DNA from: Cheiracanthium punctorium
Taxonomy: Eukaryota > Arthropoda > Arachnida > Araneae > Cheiracanthiidae
Assembly (NCBI GenBank): GCA_038373885.1
Contig: JAWZYV010019552.1
Span: 248,001 to 312,000, forward strand
Reading direction: 5' to 3'
DNA length: 64,000 nt
A program made the position numbers and the translations under genes. The notes under the pieces are model-generated. The model ran no database searches, had not been told where the DNA came from, and saw only the letters and a program-made list of their open reading frames with translations. Positions 1 through 13,700 of the stretch are shown here, in pieces (within the stretch, counting starts at the first letter, position 1; the number at the start of each line of letters is the position of its first letter).

Positions 1-560
1 GAGCAAGTATTTTCAGACATTCGTATTTTTCGAGACACCCTATCCTATACACACCAAAATCAATATCGGTCTTGCGATGGTGGTTTATAACATACATACA
101 CAATTTGAGCTCCATCGAATGCCCTGTTTAGGCGTTATCGTGTTCACTCACATACACACAAACACACATACATACATACATCTCGTAAAAACAAATGAAT
201 TCAGAAGACCTCAAAATGTGTCAATACACTAAAATCTCGAAGTTGGAATTTTTTTTATGATTACAATACTTTCCTTACATGGTACATATACAGAAAGTAA
301 AAGGGTACAGAATTTTAGGGTATATATTAAAGTTTTCATGATTTAATCTCAAGAAATTTTATGCTGATAACTACCCATCCTTGAAGGAAGTCTGCATACG
401 CTACGGGTCTTTCATCATAAAAAGGCTCAGAGATATGAAAATAAACATAAAACCACCTTTCAATCTCTCTTGAAGAGAAAAAAATCACATCGGAAGATCA
501 CATTTCGGGGCTGTACATAAATTACGAAAGAAAAGATTGATTGCATAAATACTTTTGCTA
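1..560. repeat. Copy of the dispersed 175-bp-unit family, cut by the window edge
   Basis: Shares the segments cggtcttgcgatggtggttt, aatgaattcagaagacctca and a tacaatactttccttacatg block with copies near 4.2-4.66 kb and 63.3-63.74 kb. It includes a CATA/CACA microsatellite at 131-180. Positions 400-540 match, in reverse, the segment at 60.66-60.79 kb. From 560 to 996 I recognise nothing. Confidence 0.7.
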
Positions 561-996
561 TTATTGATATCGTATATCCCCTTATAAACTTGTTTAAACA
601 TATCGTTGGCTCATTTTATGATGAAAAACTAAACTTTCTCTTGACAATTTGTTTTAAAATGAATGTATGTGTAGATATATTCAATATTTACCCCTAAATG
701 ACATGAATGGTTGGTTTGAAATTTTGTACACAAATGCAGGCAAACAGAAAACACACAGCCTACATTAACCATCTAAAAAATTCACCCATTCAGAGATTTT
801 TTAGCAATGTTTTATATAATTTTCAGCTTCAGAAAGTTTTTACTATGTACAGTCAGAAAATAAGTGAGACTGATATCATTTTAATGATGCACATTTCAAA
901 AAGTATTAGAAATCCGATAATGATTGCCGACTATGACATAAAAAATTGAATACTTCTGTAATTCCCATTTTAAAACTGTCGTAATTTTTGAACCCC

Positions 997-1398
997 TTAA
1001 CCCTTTGGTCGCAACCTTTTCCCAATGCTGAAAAAAGGGCAGCTGTTGCCATCGCTCGACTTAACGACCCACAAGAGGGCGGACAATTGAAACGTTCAGC
1101 GCGTGCCACCGATCTAGAGACCCTTTTTTGATGACAGCTGGCTTTCAGCATTTCAGCATCAGCTGGCTTCAGCTGTTCTCGCATTTTTCCATTTTTCAGT
1201 AGATGTCAGTCTGTTAAAAATAATCGGGACCATTTTTTTTACAGGGAAACGACGTGTTAAAAATTAAAGGATTCTCGTGGAGCTATGTCATCCGCCACTA
1301 TTTTTATAGAAATCCAATCTATTCTTCGTGAATGGCAACAGTCAAAACGTCAGAGTTTGGTGTTCCCAGAGCGGGAACACTGCATGTTAAAGGGTTAA
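997..1398. mobile_element. TTAA-flanked MITE, piggyBac-type (copy A)
   Basis: Begins TTAACCCTTTGGTCGCA and ends TGTTAAAGGGTTAA, so the outer TTAA is duplicated and CCCTTT-type ends are inverted. The interior is closely similar to copy B at 16515-17034 (same ggcagctgttgccatcgctc and ggattctcgtggagctatgt segments). No transposase coding sequence. It lies to the left of IK exon 15, in an intron that continues out of the window. Confidence 0.75.
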
Positions 1399-1616
1399 CT
1401 GCCATTCCAAAAAAATCCCCTCTCCCCAAAAAATGAACGTATCTTGTGTGAACTTTAGCCCAAGATAACGAAGTTACGGAATACAAAAGATAACAATTTG
1501 TAACATTTTTTGAAAATGACGTGCTTATCCTGACTTTACTTTATTACATGATTTATTACTTTTGGGAAATAAAAATGAATGAGATTTCATTGTGCAAACA
1601 GAAAGAGAAAACATAC

Positions 1617-1715
1617 CCAGGATAACATTCTGCATAACTTTCAGGCATATCTCTTTCCAGCTTACTGGTCAGTTTGGCTTTCAATCTACTATCGTCCTTG
1701 GAAAGACTCATCATT
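1617..1715 (-). CDS. IK: IK coding exon 15 (last one in the window)
   Basis: CCAG acceptor, donor GTATGT. Encodes MMSLSKDDSRLKAKL, TSKLERDMP and ESYAECYPG; SYAECYP is a conserved RED motif just before the C-terminal domain. The exon ends in phase 2, so at least one more exon lies beyond the left edge; I found none in 1-1616. Confidence 0.93.
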
Positions 1716-4700
1716 CTGGAAAATAAATAACATATACTGAATGAAGCACAATAAAAGATTGTGATGAAGGATAAAAAACCTATTTTAATTATTATGTTGC
1801 AGAAAATTATTATATAGCAGGGTGTAATGAAACACCTAGGTACCTCATCATTTTGATCCCACACCAACTTTTTATGGAATGTATAGAATTGTATAAAAGT
1901 TCTATAGGATTATGGCCCACTTTTTAATGACTATGTCATTTTATCTCTCAACACCCTTTATTGAAAAATGTGTCCCAAAAATGCGACATAATTTTACATT
2001 TATTTAAATACTATTAGTTCACAACAGCTTTCATCTATTGTGACACTATTTCGTAAGCTGTAGAATAGGCTTCACATGCATTTTTCACATATATTTAAAT
2101 ACTATTAGCTCACAACAGCTTTAATCTATTGTTACACTATTTCGTAAGCTGTAGAATAGGCTCCCCATGTATTTTCTATAAATTGGTTACACTCATAAAA
2201 ATTTCAACATAGGGTTACCAGGTGAAATATGCAAAAGATGAGCGATAAAATGACAAAGTCAATTAATATCATTTTAATATGGCAATAATAAAACTAAAAA
2301 CTTAGGGGGGTTCAGGGGGATCTCCCCCTGACGAGGCTTGAACAGACGCATTTTTTTTTATAGACTTATAGAATCGTTTTCATAAAAGAACCTTGTATAA
2401 GGAAAAGATCACAATTTCAGCCTATTCAGTACTATTCCCTTCTCCCTTATGCTTAATGTTTCTTTACGAATTTTGAAAAATCTAGCCATTTTCTGAAAAA
2501 TGGGATGGTATCTCAAACATTAGTTTGTAGACGCCACAGGACTGAGCCAATTTTTCAATGGCAAGGGTCATGCTGGCTTCTTAAATTAGTGCATTCCAGG
2601 TAGTGTTTCCAAAAAAAGGTAAAATGGGTATGCGGAATCATGTTTACATGGTTTTGGCAACACAGCAAAAATTCAGGGGTGAAATTTATTTACCACTTCA
2701 AACAATAAAGGCTTTTGCAGACATGCGTAGAGATTTCTTACACATTCATTTTCAGAATAAAATGCATACATAATAATATCTTTCTTTTCTTAAATGGCAT
2801 GCATGTTCATATAAACTTTGTAAATACAGTTATATTAATGAAAAAAAAAAAGGTTATTTAAACTAATATACATTAATTTTGTTTAAATTACTTTAAAAAA
2901 TTATATTTACATGGCATGAGCTGGTTAAGATGTTTTTTGTGTATTATTTGATCAAAACGGAAAAAATATATAATACAAATTTTGAATGTCGAAAGTAAAT
3001 ACAGTCAACTCTGGATATAGTGAATTTTTGGCTATAGTGAATGCCAACTATTAGTCCCGATTCACATACAGTATCTCTGTTCACCAAGGGGACACTTTGG
3101 TTTTAGTGAACTTCAGATATAGTGGAAGAAATTGGATTGTGCTCAGAGGTTCATTATAACCAGAGTTGACTGTAACTAGAAGTGGAAATAAACGATTTAA
3201 AATTGATTAAATTTAAACAAAAAAATTTTGGATGTTAGAATACATTATTTATGTAACACAAAGACAGTATTAAAAACTATTATTATTCTATAAGAGTGTA
3301 ATTTTTTTGTACTAATATATATATATAAACAGATGAATAACAATATATGCAAGATAAGACTTTTAAGAACTATTATAAAATTGCTCAAAAGGAAAAATGT
3401 TGAATTAATAGTATTGAAGTGCGAATATATCCAAAAATGAGTCATACTTACAATTTATCTTTCATGTGTTCATCATTGTGATCAGCATATTCAGAGTTCA
3501 ATATATTTCCCCACTCCTTTTGAAATAAATAAATATATTATTAAATTTACACACATAGAATAATTACAAATAAAATATTATTGTCTATTAAAGATAAAGA
3601 ACAATATACAAACAGCCAAATTGAATACTCCTGAAATTGTGAAGCAATCTCCTGACCTGACCTAACCGTGTTGTAAATTTTAGAATTAAAATTGGACACA
3701 TCTACCTTAAGAAGCACTTGCAATCTTGGTTTGGTGAATTCCCAAAACTACCCACTCTGTTTCACTACTGCTATGTGTCTCAAATGATACGGGCATCTCA
3801 AATTGAGTGCTGCAATAGGACAAATGCCTCATATGATACGGAAAAAAATCTGGCGTGACTCCACTCGACTTTCCGAACACTTACGATTAAGATCATGACC
3901 AAGCATTTAAATCAATTTGAATCGATGAATCATTCAAACATATATACCCAATGGAAGCTCCATCGAATGCGCCGTTTAAACGCTAGCGCACTTTCAAGAA
4001 TTTCTCCCCATAGGCCATAATGTAAAAGAAATCTTGGTCGTAGCCCTGTAGAAAAACTATAAGTCCTATACACACCAAAATCAATACCGGTCTTACGATG
4101 GTGGTTTATAACATATATACCCAATTGGAGCTCAATCGAATGGACCGTTTAAACGCTAGCGCACTTTCAAGAATTTCCTCCCATAGGCTATAATGTAAAA
4201 GAAATCTTTGTCGTAGCCCTGTAGGAAAACTATAAGTCCTATAAATATGAAAATCAATACCGGTCTTGCGATGGTGGTTTATAACATATATACCCAATTT
4301 GAGCTCAATCGAATGTACCGTTTAAACGCTAGCGCACTTTCAAGAATTTCCTCCCATAGGCCATAATGTAAAAGAAATCTTTGTCGTAGCCCTGTAGGAA
4401 AACTATAAGTCCTATACATATGAAAATCAATACCGGTCTTTCGACGGTGGTTTATATCATATATACCCAATTTGAGATCCATCGAATTCCCAGTTTAGGA
4501 GCTATCGTGTTCACACACACACACACATGCATACATACATACATCTCGTAAAAATAGCATAAATGAACTCAGAAGACCTCAAAACCTGTAAATACACCAA
4601 AATCTTTTTTCATGATTACAATACTTTCCTTTACATGGTACATGTTCAGAAAGTAATAATGTAAGGTACATGGATTGGTTCGTGTAGTTAAGGCAATACT

Positions 4701-7700
4701 ACACTTGGGCGATCTGCCTAAGATGGGGAGTGCCGTGGTCGGAGGACTTTCTAAGGGTTTTTAACATGTATTCGCATTACATCTGGAGAAAACTGACCCA
4801 AACTCCAGACCATTAGATCAACAGCGAGCGATTGGACCAGAACCTGGGATCTTCACACTTCAGCCGTCTACTATTTTGAGTGACTTTATCCACTTGGCCA
4901 TGGTGGGGCTCGTAAGGTGCATGGAATAGTATGTATATTTAAAATCGCTTGCAAGTACCTTATAATGGCTAATAAAAATATAGTATTAATTTTTGATTCA
5001 ATCTAGAAAATTGTCCAAAATTTCAAATATTAAGAAGCACCATTAAAAAAGTGTATGTGAAGTTTACTTTAAATAGAAAACATCTAATTTTAGAAAGAAA
5101 AAAACAATAAATAAACTTTAGCAATAAAATAAGGATAGCTTATTTTTAAAGTGCTGCATATGTTTAACAATGCAAACCATAAAGAAAATGCTTATTATTA
5201 CTCTTTTAACTAATTTCTGTTCTTTGGCTGAGTGGCAAAAAGCAATTTACATGAAAAACATCAGTGTTTCTACAGATTTCACAGCTTGTGCTTCCCCTGA
5301 CTTTTTATCTAGCGTGCTTTCCTGAATTTTGAGTTTCTAATTTTAATATTACATCCTTAAATTCATAACTTTTTATATATTTTGCCCCTTTTTTACAAAT
5401 AATAATAAAATCAATGTACACAAAAATATTATTGGATATCACTGGATTCTAACAAAAACCACGTTTGATAATCATTTAGGATAAAATTAAGCCTATTTCA
5501 ACTGAACAAGATACGTTAATAAAGGACATATTTTAAAATTATTTATAAGGTTCAATAAGAAAATGAAAATAAAACAGTTTCTACAATTAGGTTTAAACAG
5601 GAAGTATTTTCTTGATTTTGCCGCAAAATTCAAATATTCTGGCATTTCCCCGACCTTTCTTCCAATTTCCCTGACTTTCCAGGTCTGTAGAAACCCTGAA
5701 CATATATTTCAAATCATGGGTAAACTTAGTTCTTCAGGATAACAAAAGCACTTTATGCAGGAAACTATTATAATGTACTGGTTTTTTTTTTTTTATGTTA
5801 AACTTTTGAACAGCTTTTTGAAGAATTTAATAGAACTAGTGACTCAAAAAAATTGAGAATGTCTCTATACAAATTGTACTACTAACCATATAAAACAGTG
5901 AACCTGTAAGTGTTACCAGGATAAAATGCTAAAGAGGGAATTTTTCAATGTTTCCCAAAGTGGGTCACACTTTAGCTCATTTTAGTGATAAAGAATTTTT
6001 TCTGAAAGTTGCATGTGACATGTAGGTTAACTGTTACCATAAGTGCATTGGATGAAGAAACATTTATTAACTTTTTCATGGATTTAACATCACTGGTATG
6101 TTTCTAAAAGCTTTTCAAAAGTCCTCTGACATCCTGAAGAATATATTGTAAAAAATATATTACAAAGATCTTACATTGTTTATTGGATCACGGAATTTGT
6201 CTTCTTTCTTCTTCTCCATCTGCAATTGAAAACACAATGCTCGTGAAAATCAGCAACTAAATAGAAACTTAACTAACTGCCAGGGCCATATTTCTAACCA
6301 GGTCGGAGTAGGCTGTGGCCTAGGGTGGCATTTCCCCCCCCTCCCTTTGTAAATATTAAAAAGTATTTACCTACACATTCATTTTGTAGAGACTGTTTAC
6401 TATCAGTGTCATAAGCCAATTGCCCAAACAAATAGACTTTAATGGTAGCCCAGCTATATAACATGAACATGTATTATACCTGTTCAAAAACCTACCTCAG
6501 AAACATAAAAATCACTTTAAAAAAATTCCCCAATTATGGCCTTTTCAATTTAAACCAACATTTCAATTAGAAATTTTTTAAATGGACAACACACGAACAG
6601 TACACATGAAGATATAAAAGTAGAAAGGGCATGCTGGCTCTGGCAGATTTTAATTTTGCCTATCGCTAGCAGCGATTTAAATGTAGCCACAATAACTACA
6701 AATAAGTTTATGAAAATCAAGCTCATTAATAATAAAAATTGTTTTACACATATTCATAAATGTTTTGTTAATATTATTACTTTTTCTTTTTTATGAAACA
6801 TACAAATCTATAAGAGTCCATTTTACTTTGCACCAGTTCTTTATTAAGAGTTGTAAACAATTCTTATTGTTACTCCTTTGTTGCTGTTTTCACAGCAGGG
6901 AATTTCATTAAAGTGCAAAATCTTCAATCATTCTGCATCCAATGACAGAAAATAATTTCAATTCCAGTACAGTTAAGTTGCTGTAAATTTTATTTTTATA
7001 ATACCCATACATCATACTGAAATTATGAAACAGTTTTTAAAAAATTGAAAGTCTGCTTTTTCACAAGGCTCTAGTCATATTCACAAAAATGTCATTTCAA
7101 CATGAATAACTTCAACGCTAGAACAGATAGGCAGTCCTAAATTTTATATTGCTTACACATCAAACAAAGGGTAGATGCAAAACTCACACTCTCCATTTGA
7201 TCTAGTTCTTAGAAAAATGAAAACTCATTATTATTGGGTTGGAACAAAGTAATTGCGTTTTCTTGTATAAAATTCAAGCAAATAAGTTTTCAACAAGTTT
7301 TTAATTACAGGTAAGCTGTGCCTGAACATACGATTCATATTTGTTACATTTTAAAGTAAGAATTTCACTGGCAGTATTTTTTTTCGTCCATAAAAGAGGG
7401 CCACCCTCCCCCTTTTTTCGCTTCTATCCTCCTTAGAGGACACTATTAAAAATGTCCTGAAATTAATTTTTAGGTATTCGTGACTGCTGCATTTTACAGA
7501 AAGAATTTCACGGATATCTCTATTTTTATTTGAGATCACGCGGGATATGTGAAAAGAACTTTTTGGCCCCTTACCCCCCCTAAGACTACGAATTTTGCAA
7601 AATGCTCTCTGATCTAGCACCTATGTTGAAGAACTCACGTACGTGCCAAATTTCGCATAATTAACTTCAGTAGTTTTGGCCAGGCGAAATATTGACATAC

Positions 7701-10700
7701 GGAAAAACGCAATTACTTTGTTGCCAACCCAATACTTTAGAAAATGATATATTGCTTTAATTTTGTTCATACGTGGTACATTTGTTGCCACAACAACTAC
7801 TTGCATATAGTCCTAAACCTATAATCATTATGGGTAAAGCTAGATTTTAAATTTAAATATGGAAAATGTGAGTTCTGCAACTTTTAAGAGTAATGTTAGT
7901 TATAAACCAAAATAGTTATGATTTAAAACAAAAAGAATAAATAAATAAATGTCTGAACATTATTTTCTTTATGTTTTCTGGAGGGAAATAAACAAACAAA
8001 AGAAAAATCTAAATGAAAAAAAAAAAAAAACATTTATTTATTTACTTATTTGGGGGGAAGAAAGATAGAGAGAGACTCTAAATTTGAAAATGAATGCCTA
8101 ATAATCTGCCAGAGACCTCGACTAATGCAGCGCATGCTAAACAAAAGAAATCAAAACAACTTACATCACTCTCAGGCTTTTCAAAGTAGGACTTCCTCTT
8201 TTCCACTTCGGAATTCTTCTCTATCTTTGACTTTCCTTTCTTATCAAAGGCAGGCACATAGTCTCCAATATCTCCAAATATACTGTAGGGGGAAAAAAAT
8301 CAATAATGAACAAAAAGAATTAAACTGTAAATATCCCTCCCAGTTTTAATTAAAAATAATAATAATATCAAAGAAATATGAACAATGAGTATTACCTTTT
8401 TCTAGAACTTTCAAAATACCCCCCCCCCCTTTTTTTTAGGGTGGAGATGGTCCCTCTTTTTTTTTAAACATTTTAACTATCAAATAAAACTTTTAGAAAG
8501 TTGCATCCAGTTTAAGCTGTTATATAACATGGACCAATGTAAGCTACGGTGCTGCAACACACAACAGACATCAGCTTTCATTAAGAGAGTAAGGCCTAGA
8601 CACCATATTACCGGAAAGCTGAATTTTCTCGCAGAACAGAATTTCTGTCGGCACTTGACTCCACTCTAGGATAATACGCCTTAGCAGATACTACGATGCA
8701 GGCACCATCTATTGTCTTCATTTTAAATCGTTTATTGCTGGGTACATTGGATGATTGAATCAGAACGAAAAAAATACATGAATACTGAATAATTTCTCGC
8801 TAAAATAAGCATTCACTTTATGAATAGGATGACTTTGATTAGAACACATGAAATTAAAAAATGTAAACATAGATTATGAGTTTAAAACATTTTCCTAGTA
8901 AGAGAAAAATATGGAATTTTCACAGCATTCATTGAATAAAGATCCCTGAACTGTAGATGAAGAGTAAGTACTATTTTAAGTACAAAAACGTTGGTTTTAA
9001 GAAAATCTCCTTTTTTCTTATTTTTCTTTTTTATTGAATACAAATTTATAACACAATAGGAATAGAACATGCCAATCTCTGAGATACAAGTACTTCAGCA
9101 TCGAAATGTGATGCCATCTGGTTTTTTGGACGACCGCTCTGGATCTAGGCGAAATTCTTATTGGCTGGCACATGGTAGAAAAAGAAAAGTTGAACATTTT
9201 CAACACTGTTTTCCACCATTGATTCTGCCTGACAGAAACTGAAAAACCGGAAGTTCGTCAATTTTTAGTAATATGGAGTCCAGGCCTAAAGCAGACATTT
9301 CAGAAAAATATTAGTTACTGAACTATTACAGGGTGGCTACAGAAATTGAGAAAAAAAGTTCCCTGATTTCCCTGACTATCTTTATCAAATTTCCAGAACT
9401 AATTATATACATACCATAATCTTTCATGTAAATCACCATTGTGTATCATGAACCAACAGGTGAATGCTTCATATAGGGAAATAAATATGAGAAAACCACA
9501 AAAATACTTAATATTAATAAAATTGTAATTCAAATTCATAAATCCAAACATAAAGTTTAGCTGAACACTAAAAGACAATATAGCAGAAAGTTTCCTCGTT
9601 TTTTAAAGATAGTGTTCAATTTTAAGCGTAAGGATGACTGATCAAAATAAACTGGCCACCTAATAACTTATTTTATTTAATTGTTGCATCATTTCAAATT
9701 AAAAAAAATATGTAAAAAGGCTTCAAAATGAGCCCTATCTATTTAAAAAAAAAAAAAAGACGACATCTAGTCATCTGAATATAAAGACTAGTTTGTGCGA
9801 AATCCGAAAACTTTATCATGTGCACCTTGTTTTTTGAAAACCTTCATTCATACTTCTATGTTCTCATATAATCTATATTCTGGTTTTCAGATTCCTAAAA
9901 TGTTTGCATCAGTTGAGTATCGTATGATCCGGAATGGAGCCGCGAGTCAGATGCTGACTGACAACTAAAAATGATCTAGTTCACTAGCCAAAAACAAAAG
10001 TTCCCTGATTTTTAAATATTTTTACAAAATTCCCTGATTTTTCCATGATTTCCCTGATTTGTCGACACCCTGTATTAGAGCAATGGATGATTGTAGTGCA
10101 AGGAAACCCATTCTGCACTGCTAAGATTTTGATATACAGATTAAAATAAAACAAATGCTTAATTATTACTGATGAATCAAAAAAAAATTAATATCCATTA
10201 TAAACATGTTTAATTTGACATACTGATTAGATGGGCTGGGCTCTGTAATTCACAACTGTGTTCAGACTCGTGAGAAATTTCTCCTTTATTGAGCATGCTC
10301 CTTGTGAAAAGATTTTAAGTGATTCATGGGAAAAATAAATGTACTTCTTAAAAAAAAAAAAACAAAGTTGCACAAGTTCCTAGAAGGTGCATGAAGCTCT
10401 TTGGGTGTTTCAGAACGTTTGTAAATTTTTTCCCTGAATGTGTTTTAAAAATAAGATTTTTTAATGCCACTATTATACGAGATTTATGACTCCATTTTTA
10501 TGTATTTAACCCTTTGGGTACGGATTTATTTGAAAAAATATTTGCATGTGGAACGGATATAATTTTTGGTTGCTTGGAGTAGTATGTAAAAGAAGTACAT
10601 TTTAAGTAAGAATTTGTTTATTTCTAAAAGATTGGTGACATATGTAGTATTAAGATGTCTTCAAGTAATTAGAATTGCAAAACAAAAATAAATTAATACA

Positions 10701-13700
10701 AGCTATAACAAAAAACCAATTACTAATAATTATGCAGAGTGTGATATTTTTGAAAGCAAGTTTGGCACCAAGCGTGGTCATCCGCTCCTAGGGAAAACAA
10801 GTGAATGACGTCTCTCAGACGTCAAATGTACCCAAGGGCTTAATATATCAAAGTACATACAAATGTTTGACATTGATGAACTAATCAATGGAATTTTCGA
10901 TACAAATTGAAAAATTTTTACTATTTTTTACAAAATAAACTTTAATATAAAGCGTTAGAAAGTGCATTAAGAGTTGGCTACTATATTTGTCTTTCATTTG
11001 CACACACAGAAAAATTTATGTATTAGCTGAAATTTCGAGCTCAGGCTCCAACTTAAATAATATAAGGCAGGCTCATATTAAAAGTCCTAAGGCTCAGCAT
11101 TTAAAAATGAGCCCAAACTCATATCTATCTAGAGATTACTTAATTACTGATGAGATGTACTCAAGAGTATTGTTCAAAGAATCAAACCTTGATTTACAGT
11201 CTTGGCACACAACTTTGGAAACAACAGTGACTTTTATGAAAACTTCCAGAAGAAATCTTAAACATGGAATGACACTGCAGAATTCAGGGATGAGATTGGC
11301 AAAAAAAAAAAAATAAAATAAAATAAAATAAAATCTCTTATGTGTGGGTACATGTGACCTTGAGAAAAACATGCATTAATTAAAAAACTGCACAAAGGAG
11401 CTTAAAAGAGAAATATCAGTATACTGAAATAAATCATATTCTTAATATACTGAAAAATGAAGATAAGATAAATTTCAAAATGCAATGAATTTTTTTCCCC
11501 CATGAATTATACAACCTCTGAGGAACACCAAGGTTTTTTTTTTTTTCTTCTTTTCTTTTTTTTTTTTTTTAAATAACAGGCCAGCATTTGCCAATTACTG
11601 TGTTTTCACTAAAGTGCGAGAATCTTGCATTTTTTATTTTTTCTCGAACAAAATTCTCGCAATTCTTAAAAAAAGTCAGACATGCTGTCATTTTTCAGCA
11701 GTAAGTTTAACACAGAGTGTATGGAGAACACACACACACAAAAAAAAAAATTGCCCTGGGGACAGGGTTATTCCTCAACTGGGTTATTTTTATTGCATGC
11801 AACTGGGCCTGTTTTACAGACATGGAGGCCCAGTTACTTGCAATAAAAATAACTAAAAATCACAAATACCCTGATTTTGGGTGTTTGCTCGAGGCAGGAG
11901 TAAATACCTTACCCGCTGGCTATTTATCCAAACCACATCTATAGTGAGAAATTCTCAACCATTTTTAAAAAATCTCATTCAATTTTGAGGAAAGGATGAT
12001 AAATTCTCACCCATTTTTTTCCTGTAATGAAAACCCTGGATTAGACATTCGCCACTATAATGGACAGAAGGTATTGGCTATTCTATTATGGAGCACTTGA
12101 TGGCATCCAACATTAAACCCTATAAAAAGATGAACAAGTCAACATCCAAGCTAAAGCCGGGAATTGAACCCTGACCCAAGGAGTGACAGAATGGTACTTC
12201 AGTCACTACACCACCTGGGCAGCTGAATGGCAAGAAAATGGAACTGGTTGCATACCCAAATTCATTCTACTCCTATTACTACTTTTCTACAAAATAATTA
12301 AAAATTGATATAAAGGTAAAATTATTTCAATAAACAAGATCTGTTTAGTTGAAAACTCTACAGTCATTTTTCTCATGACATGCACAAGTGAGAGTTGCTT
12401 TCTTTAGTGCAATGCATAAATGAATGAGAATTATCTTTGTTTTTATGTCTCTAGCAGAGAAAACGTCAAAATGTGCATAAAAGAAAGCTGTATAATTGAG
12501 AAAACTGTATATGTGAAAGATAGTTTAAGAAGTGAAACATCAGAACATGCTTTCTGATAAAAATATTACATGAAGTTAACAGGCGATCGCCATTTCCAGG
12601 ATTTTGCCATAGATCCCTGATTTGCGGTAAGAAAAGAAAAGATTTCTCCTACCCTTGTGATTTATCATTTTGGAGAGGCTCATCCAATTGATTATTCATC
12701 CTAAGGATAAACTAAAAGGGCAGGAAAAATTCCCCCCTCTTTTCAGTGCTGCCAACCTTATAAAAAGAAAAAACAGAAGTCTGGCCCAAAGTTCCATGGA
12801 AGAATTTAAAGTGATGTCGCACACATACTATATATAAACATCTATACCATTTATCCCTTCTCAGAAGCTCTCTTGAGATTTCTGTAAGGAAAATGGGTAA
12901 GCATACATGGTGATTTGTAAAAAATTGTCAGACTACTTTATTCGTGTTATACTTGTGCTGATATTAATAGATAAAAAATGCATTACTGGAGTAAAACTAC
13001 ATTTTCAATTTTTTTAATGCCATTTTTGCATTTAATTTATCGATTCAATTTTAAATCCAAGACCAAGAAATCTGAAATCAAGAAACCTTCAAATACATGA
13101 AGAATTGAGGCTCAGAGGAACAAATTTTATATAACAGAAATAAATGTCAACACATTTTGTTGGGGGGGGGGGGGAAGGAAATTTGAAGAAAAAAATGGAA
13201 GTAATTGATACTTGAACATAAAAACAGAAGTCTCCAGTGGAAAATAAGGGAGTTGGCAGGTATGCTTTCTTACTACACATACTGATTTATGGCAAAATTT
13301 CCATTAATATAAAAAACTATCATTTTCAACTTTATTGTGTAAATGGTCTGTTCAACCGGTTTGAAACTGAAAGAGTGCCTTAACAACCTGTCGTCAGCCA
13401 GTTTGGGTTTCTTTGTATCTTCTTCCTTCTGCTTGCCTTTTTCCTTCCGCTTGCCCCTTTTGTTGTGAAGACCTTGCCTCAGGTAGGAGAGGGTCTCTGT
13501 CAGTTTCTTTATCACGATGTCATTCGTCGTCAGAGTTGTCTGAGACTGTAAACACAAAAATCACCACTATTCAGTAAAGTCAGAGGTCATTGCGAGATTT
13601 CTTCAAAAATTCTGAACAGTGCATGCAGAGATAATACAACAAAAATAGCGGTGAACAGATGAATAGCTAGTTTTTAGACATGCAAAAAGCTTTAAATGTA

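Noticed and set aside
121..180. Possible CRISPR-like spaced repeats
   Set aside because: Simple CATA/CACA microsatellite; no direct repeats with unique spacers, and the DNA is eukaryotic.
906..1184. 92-codon minus-strand open frame
   Set aside because: It lies inside the TTAA MITE; the same frame recurs in the other copies and is a repeat shadow, not a gene.
3930..4482. Three similar 63-67 codon minus-strand frames
   Set aside because: They are the same frame in successive units of the 175-bp tandem repeat, with no family resemblance or splice context.
4511..4545. CA/CATA run as a possible independent microsatellite locus
   Set aside because: The same run is present at the equivalent position of other copies of the dispersed element, so it is part of that element.
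7190..7206. Small candidate IK exon between exons 12 and 13 (AG acceptor, GTGAGT donor)
   Set aside because: In the required phase it begins AAC TAG, a stop; skipping it gives a clean in-frame junction.
13273..13387. Extension of IK exon 11 beyond 13388 (LLRHSFSFKPVEQ...)
   Set aside because: Reading through GTTGTT gives sequence unlike RED, whereas splicing there gives DDSIFGDIGDYV in frame with exon 12.
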